Positions 42,302 to 48,916 of a stretch of DNA of 64,000 nt are shown here, in pieces. Under the pieces are notes generated by a model that made no database searches, was not told the origin of the DNA, and saw only the letters and a program-made list of their open reading frames with translations. The stretch is from Mucilaginibacter sabulilitoris (GTDB lineage Bacteria > Bacteroidota > Bacteroidia > Sphingobacteriales > Sphingobacteriaceae), in assembly GCF_034262375.1 (NCBI RefSeq), contig NZ_CP139558.1:3162001-3226000 (forward strand), in the 5' to 3' direction. Made by a program: the position numbers and the translations under genes. How positions within the stretch are numbered: position 1 is the stretch's first letter; each line of letters opens with the position of its first letter.

Positions 42302-42946
42302 TTAAAGCAGTTCTGTCAATTCGCTGAAATTGTTTACGGTGGCTATCATGCCTTCAGGTACATCGCCAAAGCCATAGCTTGCAAAAATGAATGGCACGCC
42401 GGCCTGTTTGGCAGCGGTATAATCGCCCATGGTATCGCCCACATAAACCGGGGCCTTAAGCTCATGATCATTAACAATATCTCTGATGTTATCAGCTTTA
42501 GGGTTCCCCTTTGTACCAAAGCACTGATGGCCTAAAAAGTAAGGGTGCATATCGTTCAGATCTAAGAATACTTCAATATAGCCGCTTTGGCAATTACTCA
42601 CAATGTATAGCTTATATTTTGTGCCGAGATATTTTAAGGTTTCTTCGAGCTGGGGATATAATTCACCGCCCCTGGTGTGTAATATTTCCAGCTCGCTTAT
42701 GCCGCAAAGGGTTTGCACTTCTTTACGTTGTGCGTTATCAAGTGTTGGGAAAAGCTTATCAAAAATAGCATCATAGGTCATGCCGGTGATTGACCTAACG
42801 CGGTCTACAGTCATTTCTTCATCGATATAATCAACCTTGGCAACTGCGGCCTGCCAGGCCAGCGCCACGTTGGCTGTACTGTCCCAGAGGGTGCCGTCAA
42901 GATCAAAAATTATACTGTCGAATTTGTGGTGTAGTGAAGTATCCAT
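42302..42946 (-). CDS. HAD-family phosphatase
   Basis: 214 residues, phosphoglycolate-phosphatase-like HAD hydrolase. The nucleophile motif is SIIFDLDGTLWDS, motif II is LYIVSNCQSGY and motif IV is VYVGDTMGDYTAAKQAG. The cap domain is the small helical type (C1). The substrate is unknown. The minus-strand box TATTTTTG (42955-42962) lies eight bases before the ATG. Convergent with accC, only 19 bases apart. Confidence 0.87.
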   Translation of the reverse strand: MDTSLHHKFDSIIFDLDGTLWDSTANVALAWQAAVAKVDYIDEEMTVDRVRSITGMTYDAIFDKLFPTLDNAQRKEVQTLCGISELEILHTRGGELYPQLEETLKYLGTKYKLYIVSNCQSGYIEVFLDLNDMHPYFLGHQCFGTKGNPKADNIRDIVNDHELKAPVYVGDTMGDYTAAKQAGVPFIFASYGFGDVPEGMIATVNNFSELTELL

Positions 42947-42954
42947 AGCGCCGG

Positions 42955-42962
42955 CAAAAATA
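42955..42962 (-). promoter_or_regulatory. Candidate -7 box (TATTTTTG) for the HAD gene
   Basis: A minus-strand TAnnTTTG match eight bases before the start codon at 42946, giving another very short leader. Confidence 0.4.
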
Positions 42963-43114
42963 GTAAAAAACTCATTATTGATCTTACATCAATCGCCTAT
43001 TGCTGAAAAGTTGAGTTTATAGAATGCCAAACCAATGTAAAATAATCAGTCCTTTAAATACTTAGAGTGCTTATTGATTAAATTTGATTATAACGAACAA
43101 GAAAGAGATAGCTA

Positions 43115-44953
43115 TTGAAAACGAACCGCCCGCCCAAAAATACCATCAGTAATCAAGTAACTTTAAAGGAGCGTTTTGACGCGCTGCGCAATTTGCCCGC
43201 CTTTTTTAAATTGGTTTGGCAAACCAGCCGCTGGATGACAATTGTTAACGCCGTATTGCGCATAACCCGTTCGGCCATGCCGCTGGGTTTGCTGTATGTG
43301 GGTAAACTAATCATTGATCAGGTGGTCACCATAAGCCATGCCCCGGTTAAGGACATGACTTACCTTTGGGAGCTGGTGGGCCTGGAATTTGCCCTGGCCA
43401 TATTAACTGATACACTTAGTCGTGCCGTTACCCTGATGGATAGCCTGCTTGGCGATTTGTTCAGCAACCATACTTCGGTAAAAATAATGGAGCATGCGGC
43501 AACGCTTGATCTTGACCAGTTTGAGGATTCGGTATTTTATGATAAGCTCGAGCGCGCCCGCCAGCAAACTGTAGGGCGCACCATACTATTGTCGCAGGTA
43601 ATGAGCCAGGTGCAGGATCTGATTACGATGGGTTTTCTGGCCGTTGGCCTTATGACCTTTAATCCCTGGCTTATTGTACTGCTGCTTATTGCCATTATTC
43701 CGGCTTTTTTAGGAGAGTCGTACTTTAACGATCAGAGTTACGCTCTAACCCGCGGGCAAACGCCCGAACGCCGTGAACTTGATTATATACGTTACCTGGG
43801 TGCCAGCGATGAAACCGCCAAAGAAGTAAAAATATTTGATCTTTCGGGTTTTATTATTGACCGCTTCAGGTACCTGTCAAATAAATTTTATAGCGATAAC
43901 AAGGTGCTGGCCATCCGTCGCTCTTTGTGGGGGACTTTTTTTGCTGTACTTGGCAGTTTGGGTTATTATGTGGCTTATGTGGTTATCATCATCAGAACGG
44001 TGAACGGAAGTGTAACTATTGGTGAGCTGGCTTTTCTGGCCGGTTCATTCAGGCAACTGCGTACGCTGCTCGAAGGTATTTTAACGCGTTTTACTGCAGT
44101 ATCACAGGGCGCCATTTATTTGCGCGACTTCTTTGAGTTTTTCGACATAGTACCTAAAATAAAACAGGCCGCAAACGCGCTGCCATTTCCCAAAAACATA
44201 CAACAAGGTTTTGCCTTTGAAAATGTAGGTTTCAGGTATGTTAATGCTGATAAATGGGCCAACCGCCATTTAAATTTTACGCTTTATCCCGGTGAAAAGC
44301 TGGCATTGGTAGGTGAAAATGGCGCGGGCAAAACCACGCTGGTAAAATTACTCGCCCGTTTATATGACCCCACTGAAGGTCGGATATTGCTTGATGGCAT
44401 CGACCTGCGCCAGTATGATCTGGCCGACCTGCGCCTTAATGTTGGTATTATTTTTCAGGACTATCTGCGATATCAGATGACCTTTGCGCAAAATATTGCA
44501 GTAGGTAAAATAAGTGAGCAGGATAACCGGTCATTAATAGAGAACTCAGCTCGGCAAAGTCTGGCCGATGTGCTGGCTGCAAAACTTCCGGGTGCTTATG
44601 ACCAACAATTGGGCAAGCGATTTGCCGACGGGGTTGAACTATCTGGCGGCGAATGGCAAAAGGTGGCCCTGGCGCGAGCTTATATGCGCGATGCCCAGTT
44701 ACTGATACTCGACGAACCAACTTCGGCTCTTGATGCCCGGGCCGAATACAATGTTTTTGAACGTTTTGCCGAATTAACAAAGGGTAAATCAGCTGTGCTG
44801 ATATCGCATAGGTTTAGTACCGTGCGTATGGCCGACAGGATACTGGTGCTGGAGAAGGGCGAATTGGTTGAAATAGGAAGCCACGAGGAGCTGCTGCTTA
44901 AAGGCGGCCGCTACGCCGAATTGTTTGACCTGCAGGCAGCCGGATACAGATAA
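43115..44953 (+). CDS. ABC exporter, fused membrane and ATPase domains
   Basis: 612 residues, a half-transporter that would dimerise. The TTG start is used because the first Met lies within the first membrane region. Six membrane helices span about 20-320, then the ATPase: Walker A LVGENGAGKTTLVKLL, Q-loop GIIFQDYLRYQM, signature LSGGEWQKVALARAY, Walker B LLILDEPTSALDA and H-loop LISHRFSTVRMADR. The architecture matches multidrug/lipid ABC exporters. No substrate-specific gene is nearby, so the cargo is not known. Monocistronic. Confidence 0.9.
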   Translation: MKTNRPPKNTISNQVTLKERFDALRNLPAFFKLVWQTSRWMTIVNAVLRITRSAMPLGLLYVGKLIIDQVVTISHAPVKDMTYLWELVGLEFALAILTDTLSRAVTLMDSLLGDLFSNHTSVKIMEHAATLDLDQFEDSVFYDKLERARQQTVGRTILLSQVMSQVQDLITMGFLAVGLMTFNPWLIVLLLIAIIPAFLGESYFNDQSYALTRGQTPERRELDYIRYLGASDETAKEVKIFDLSGFIIDRFRYLSNKFYSDNKVLAIRRSLWGTFFAVLGSLGYYVAYVVIIIRTVNGSVTIGELAFLAGSFRQLRTLLEGILTRFTAVSQGAIYLRDFFEFFDIVPKIKQAANALPFPKNIQQGFAFENVGFRYVNADKWANRHLNFTLYPGEKLALVGENGAGKTTLVKLLARLYDPTEGRILLDGIDLRQYDLADLRLNVGIIFQDYLRYQMTFAQNIAVGKISEQDNRSLIENSARQSLADVLAAKLPGAYDQQLGKRFADGVELSGGEWQKVALARAYMRDAQLLILDEPTSALDARAEYNVFERFAELTKGKSAVLISHRFSTVRMADRILVLEKGELVEIGSHEELLLKGGRYAELFDLQAAGYR

Positions 44954-45132
44954 TTTTATTGACTCAAACCTTATCTGTTGTGCCTGTATTAATCATTAGT
45001 TAATAGCCGAATAATTGCCGATTACGAGAAAGTAATCATAACATTGGTTAATTTATTAGAATATTCTAAAAATGCGTAAAACTACGTATGTAAATCGGTG
45101 TAAACCCCTACTGTTTTTAACATGGTAAAGGT

Positions 45133-45140
45133 TAACTTTG
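45133..45140 (+). promoter_or_regulatory. Candidate -7 box (TAACTTTG)
   Basis: A perfect TAnnTTTG about 50 bases upstream of the small lipoprotein gene at 45192. Confidence 0.45.
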
Positions 45141-45191
45141 AATTAATGTTTGATGAGTAACCCATCCACACATTACTTTAATGCCGCTATC

Positions 45192-45512
45192 ATGAAACTT
45201 TTTTATCACTTTTTAGTCTTTGTTTTTGTATCACTTTTGTTAATAGCCTGTGCCAATATATTTACTTCAGACAGGAACGTGAAAACCATGAACAATGAAC
45301 CTCAGGGTTTAAAGCATGAACATAACAATAAACGGGATGGTTCGGTAAAAAATCAAGTAAAGAATGACCCCTATATTATAACCAGCTTTAATTATAAAAA
45401 CCTGCTAAAAGGAAAAAGATGGACCGATAATCAATGTGAAGATAACGGTAATTTCTATTTGAAAAATATACAGATGGTTATTCGTGAGTTTAGTCACTAT
45501 AAACGATATTGA
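45192..45512 (+). CDS. Small lipoprotein of unknown function
   Basis: 106 residues from ATG 45192, chosen because it opens a lipoprotein signal (MKLFYHFLVFVFVSLLL, lipobox LIAC). Alternative starts at 45150-45153 would give an unusually long n-region. The mature chain is hydrophilic and basic (GLKHEHNNKRDGSVKNQVKN), then a short ordered region (YIITSFNYKNLLKGKRWTD, CEDNGNFYLKNIQMVIREF). No family is recognised. A hairpin terminator follows. Confidence 0.6.
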   Translation: MKLFYHFLVFVFVSLLLIACANIFTSDRNVKTMNNEPQGLKHEHNNKRDGSVKNQVKNDPYIITSFNYKNLLKGKRWTDNQCEDNGNFYLKNIQMVIREFSHYKRY

Positions 45513-45557
45513 TAAAATGAGTTTTAGTTAGTTTAATTTAGTTAGGGAACAGTTGGC

Positions 45558-45595
45558 AAACAGTCATTGCAGCAATGGAATGACTGTTTTGTTGT
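45558..45595 (+). terminator. Terminator after the small lipoprotein gene
   Basis: AAACAGTCATT (45558-45568) and AATGACTGTTTT (45579-45590) form an 11-bp perfect stem with a T-rich 3' end. Confidence 0.8.
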
Positions 45596-45685
45596 TTAAT
45601 GAGAGAGTATAACCCCTACTATAAATACCATAAAAAAAATGCCCATAGCTGTTAAACTATGGACACCACTCATCATCATCATCAT
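45596..45685 (-). CDS. Possible micro-protein with five tandem ATG codons
   Basis: A short minus-strand frame begins with five consecutive ATG codons (45671-45685) and encodes about 29 residues, SGVHSLTAMGIFFMVFIVGV followed by ILSH, a single membrane helix. It starts just after the DUF983 gene on the same strand. The coding call rests only on the hydrophobic pattern and placement; it may be chance. Confidence 0.25.
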   Translation of the reverse strand: MMMMMSGVHSLTAMGIFFMVFIVGVILSH

Positions 45686-45693
45686 TAAAAAAA

Positions 45694-46101
45694 TTACTGC
45701 GGTTTGTCCTGGCTCATTTCTGGATGGTAGTGCAAGCCAGGCGTAAGCCAGTGCAACAATACAACACGCGAATACCTGAAGTTGAAAGGCGATAATATAA
45801 AAGCAAAACTTAATATGACAGTCACATACAACCATGGATTTCTGCTGCCGGTTAAAACACTTATGGCAACTGCTAATGTTACCATTTCAGCTACATTTAA
45901 GGCATAACTCACAAACATAGCTACATAAAAATAGCCGGGCTCTCTTTCATATACCAAACCGCAATGGGAGCAGGAGATATTCATTTTTTGCCCTTTGAAA
46001 CCGTACATACTGTTGGCAAACATATCGCCGCGTCGGCAACGGGGGCATTTAGCGTGCACAATGGCAGGCCAGGCGGCCAATTTGTATTTATTATTTTCCA
46101 T
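45694..46101 (-). CDS. DUF983 membrane protein with zinc-ribbon start
   Basis: 135 residues. The N-terminus has two CxxC pairs (KCPRCRRGDMF and ISCSHCGLVYE) forming a cytoplasmic zinc ribbon, directly followed by two membrane helices (FVSYALNVAEMVTLAVAI, PWLYVTVILSFAFILSPF). The FNFRYSRVVLLHW end is typical of DUF983, found in many bacteria and sometimes near cytochrome oxidase genes. The function is unknown. It overlaps the upstream AraC regulator gene by 11 bases, so both are on one transcript. Confidence 0.88.
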   Translation of the reverse strand: MENNKYKLAAWPAIVHAKCPRCRRGDMFANSMYGFKGQKMNISCSHCGLVYEREPGYFYVAMFVSYALNVAEMVTLAVAISVLTGSRNPWLYVTVILSFAFILSPFNFRYSRVVLLHWLTPGLHYHPEMSQDKPQ

Positions 46102-46975
46102 GATCTTGAGTTATTTTTTTTCTGAATTCTTCGGGGGTAATGTCTTCCATTTTTTTAAAAAACTTGGTAAAATAAGAGTTGTCGCTAAAGTTTAATTTCA
46201 GGGAGATTTCGCTGATGCTCAGTTTGGGATTGGTGAGCATCCGCTTAGCTTCCAATAGTATCCTGTTACGGATAAGCTCGCCAGCAGAAATGCCCATAAT
46301 ATCTTTACAAACCGCGTTGAGGTGATTTGGGGTTATATATAACAGTGTGGCATAATCTTTAGGTAGTTTAATGTCGGAATAATGATGTTCAATTAAGTTT
46401 TTAAAGCTTTTAAGCAGGGTTTGATTATAGGATGAATTATTACCTGTTGCAGGGTTTATGCTCATCCGGTTTACCAGTATAAATATTTGAAGCATCAGCA
46501 ACCTTACCATATCGACGGCAGACGTTGCAGATAATGCAGCTTCGGTCAGTATAGCTTCAAATAAGGGTTTTACAGCCGCAAAGGTTTCTTGCGGTAAATT
46601 AATCACCGTATCGGCCAGGTTGCCGCTAAAAAATGAGAAATTATCCAGGTAACCATGCTGCAGCAGAAATGACTGTATAAACGACGCCGAAAAGTTAATG
46701 ATATAGCCATCGGTAAAACCATCAAAGGCCCAGGAATGTACCTGGCCGGGCACCATAAAATAAATTTGCCCGGGTTTAACCTCAAAACTTTCAAAATCAA
46801 TAGTGTGAGCCCCACTTCCGGCTGTAAAAAGCACCATATGATAAAAGGAATGCCTGTGCGTAGCGAAAAGATTTTTATGTGTTTCGAGATATGGTGCAAA
46901 ACGGCTTATGAGTATGTCATCCTGATTGATGTCAGATAATGAGCAGATATCATATAGTGGTATGTTTTGTATCAT
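46091..46975 (-). CDS. AraC-family transcriptional regulator
   Basis: 294 residues. The N-terminal cupin-type sensor (HRHSFYHMVLFTAGSGAHTI, VKPGQIYFMVPGQVHSW) is followed by the C-terminal double helix-turn-helix: NLIEHHYSDIKLPKDYATLL through ITPNHLNAVCKDIMGISAGE, then ISEISLKLNFSDNSYFTKFF. Proteins of this type sense a small molecule and activate nearby genes. Its own upstream region holds a 15-bp perfect dyad with a third half-site (47009-47063), suggesting autoregulation or control of the aldo/keto reductase gene beyond. Confidence 0.9.
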   Translation of the reverse strand: MIQNIPLYDICSLSDINQDDILISRFAPYLETHKNLFATHRHSFYHMVLFTAGSGAHTIDFESFEVKPGQIYFMVPGQVHSWAFDGFTDGYIINFSASFIQSFLLQHGYLDNFSFFSGNLADTVINLPQETFAAVKPLFEAILTEAALSATSAVDMVRLLMLQIFILVNRMSINPATGNNSSYNQTLLKSFKNLIEHHYSDIKLPKDYATLLYITPNHLNAVCKDIMGISAGELIRNRILLEAKRMLTNPKLSISEISLKLNFSDNSYFTKFFKKMEDITPEEFRKKITQDHGK

Positions 46976-47008
46976 GGAACAAATTTACATACCAAACTAC
47001 CATATATA

Positions 47009-47063
47009 ATGGTACTATTTTTATTTTGAATGGTACTATTCAATGATAATTGAATAGTACCAT
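47009..47063. promoter_or_regulatory. 15-bp perfect dyad plus third half-site
   Basis: ATGGTACTATTCAAT (47030-47044), GATA, ATTGAATAGTACCAT (47049-47063) is a perfect inverted repeat. ATGGTACTATT recurs at 47009-47019, 21 bp upstream of the dyad's left arm, in the same orientation. It has no T tract, so an operator is likelier than a terminator. Confidence 0.7.
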
Positions 47064-47096
47064 AAATTCAGGAAGGTTACACTTGATGCCCTGTAT

Positions 47097-48050
47097 TTAT
47101 TCGTAAGCACTTGCGGCATTTAGCGCCTCAATAGTTTCATTACTCAGCTTCAGGGTTGCTGCCTGAGTAAGTTCATGAAGCTGGGACAAGCTGGTGGCGC
47201 TTACTATAGGCGCGGTTATTCCGGGCCGGGCAATTAGCCAGGCTAAGGCAACAGCTGAGGGATTGCTGTTACATTGCGCGGCAATTTCATCTAAAGCTTT
47301 CAAAATGCGGAAACCTCTTTCGGTAAGGTAGTTTTTAACCATACCCGCCCGGTTACTACCTTCCAAATCGGCTGCCGACCGGTATTTACCACTTAAAAAA
47401 CCGCTCGCTAATGAAAAATAGCTGATAACACCAATATTTTGCTCTTTTATAAATGGTTCAAAAGTGGTTTCGTATTTTTCCCGGTCAAATAAATTGTATT
47501 CGGGCTGCAGCACCTGGTAAGCAGGAAGGCTTTTTTCGCGGCTGGCTTTAAGCGATTCATGTAATCTTTCTACCGAAAAATTGGAAGCGCCTATGGTCCT
47601 TACCTTGCCATCTTTAATCAGTTGATCATAAGCTTTAAGTGTTTCCTCAACAGGAGTGGAGGCATCATCATAATGCGATTGGTAAAGGTCGATGTAATCA
47701 GTTTGCAGTCGCGTTAATGAATCTTCGGCCGCTTTAATAATGTAATCTTTTTTAAGCCCCTTTTTACCAGGACCTAATTCGGCACCTACTTTAGTGGCAA
47801 TAATCACTTTATCGCGCTTACCGCTTTGCTTAAGCCATTTACCTATTTCCGTTTCTGATTCGCCGCCAGTATTACCCGGTACCCAGGCCGAATAAGCATC
47901 GGCAGTATCAACGGTATTAAAGCCTGAATCTAAAAATGCGTCGAGCAAAAGAGCATTATCGTTGCCTTTAACGGTCCACCCAAACACATTACCGCCAAAT
48001 ACTAAGGGTGCAGTTTTTATGCCCGAGTTACCCAATTCACGTTTTTCCAT
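47097..48050 (-). CDS. Aldo/keto reductase
   Basis: 317 residues from ATG 48050 (MEKRELGNSGIKTAPLVFGG); an upstream frame start is not family-like. The NADP-dependent TIM-barrel family is shown by GFNTVDTADAYS (catalytic Asp and Tyr), the KVIIATKVG strand (catalytic Lys), YIDLYQSHYDD (His) and KVRTIGASNFSVERL. The LQPEYNLFDREKYE segment is that of the YajO/PhdYeFH-like AKR group. It reduces aldehydes or ketones of unknown identity. Possibly regulated by the adjacent AraC protein. Confidence 0.9.
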   Translation of the reverse strand: MEKRELGNSGIKTAPLVFGGNVFGWTVKGNDNALLLDAFLDSGFNTVDTADAYSAWVPGNTGGESETEIGKWLKQSGKRDKVIIATKVGAELGPGKKGLKKDYIIKAAEDSLTRLQTDYIDLYQSHYDDASTPVEETLKAYDQLIKDGKVRTIGASNFSVERLHESLKASREKSLPAYQVLQPEYNLFDREKYETTFEPFIKEQNIGVISYFSLASGFLSGKYRSAADLEGSNRAGMVKNYLTERGFRILKALDEIAAQCNSNPSAVALAWLIARPGITAPIVSATSLSQLHELTQAATLKLSNETIEALNAASAYE

Positions 48051-48184
48051 AGTCATAAAAATATAAGTTGATAATAAAAGCCATGGCAACAGTTAATTGT
48101 TTGTCAGTATTATGAAATATTAGGTAATAAGAATGTTATGATAGCGTGCGTGTTTATATAATATATACGAAAAGGTATTAAATA

Positions 48185-48269
48185 ACCATTTGGTTATTCA
48201 AATGGTGTTATACGCATATTTTTAAGGTGCTATACGCATATTTTTATTTTATAACCATAGTGACATTTG
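48185..48269 (+). promoter_or_regulatory. Complex operator: dyad, two GGTG elements and -7 box
   Basis: ACCATTTG (48185-48192) and CAAATGGT (48199-48206) form a perfect dyad. Two tandem 16-mers follow: GGTGTTATACGCATAT (48204-48219) and GGTGCTATACGCATAT (48226-48241), with a 22-bp period. GACATTTG, one mismatch from TAnnTTTG, starts at 48262, exactly 36 bp after the second GGTG. The same element and spacing recur at 55841 and 62410. Confidence 0.65.
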
Positions 48270-48285
48270 ATAAAAAAATATCACA

Positions 48286-48768
48286 ATGAAAAATAAATTT
48301 TTGGTGGTTTGTATAATGAGTCTATTTTCAGCCACAACCCTGTTTGCTTATACCGGTCCAAAAGCCGATGCCGATTATACTACTGTAATCCGCGATTTTA
48401 TTGATAGCCACATGAACTCCAATTATAAAAAACTGAATAAGATTTTGGATGAAAATTCAAGTGTGAAAATACCCCGTGGCGAAAAGGTAATTCAGCAAAA
48501 CAAATCAAGTATTATTGATGCGCTGAAAAACGTATCGGGCACACAGCAAAATTGCCAGTCGAATTACGAGGTAATTGCTAAAAGCGATGCTTTGGTAATT
48601 GCCCGGGTTGATTTTACCTATCAGGATAACATACAGCATAATTACCTTATAGTTGAAAAAAACGATAATAAGGAGTGGAAAATCACACAGGTTTGCAAAA
48701 TGTTTGATGACATTGAAAATCCGGGTAATGGTGCTCCGGTAACGGCCAAAACCAAGCTTAGTGACTGA
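48286..48768 (+). CDS. Secreted NTF2-like protein
   Basis: 160 residues. A signal peptide (MKNKFLVVCIMSLFSATTLF, cleaved near AYTG) precedes one NTF2/SnoaL-type domain: helix TVIRDFIDSHMNSNYKKLNK, then strands SVKIPRGEKVIQQ, SNYEVIAKSDALVIARVDF and HNYLIVEKNDNKEWKITQV. Lumazine-binding or DUF4878-like NTF2 proteins have this layout and are of unknown role in Bacteroidota. The gene sits directly upstream of a sensor kinase/regulator pair, separated by a terminator, and has the most elaborate promoter of the window, so it may be a target of that pair. Confidence 0.75.
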   Translation: MKNKFLVVCIMSLFSATTLFAYTGPKADADYTTVIRDFIDSHMNSNYKKLNKILDENSSVKIPRGEKVIQQNKSSIIDALKNVSGTQQNCQSNYEVIAKSDALVIARVDFTYQDNIQHNYLIVEKNDNKEWKITQVCKMFDDIENPGNGAPVTAKTKLSD

Positions 48769-48823
48769 TCTTATAATATAAACTCACCGGGCTTTTTTAG
48801 TTAAAATGGTTTCGATGATACTT

Positions 48824-48850
48824 AATCACCCCAAAAGGGTGATTTTTTTT
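48824..48850 (+). terminator. Terminator between the NTF2-like gene and the kinase gene
   Basis: AATCACCC (48824-48831) and GGGTGATT (48837-48844) around CAAAA, then a T8 tract. Confidence 0.88.
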
Positions 48851-48916
48851 ATTTTATTTAGCTTTATTTTGAATTTAAATTGCGGTAATACTGCAAACTA
48901 TTTAAACTGTATTTAA

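Noticed and set aside
47030..47063. Terminator for the aldo/keto reductase gene
   Set aside because: The hairpin lacks a T tract on the relevant strand, and a third half-site points to an operator.
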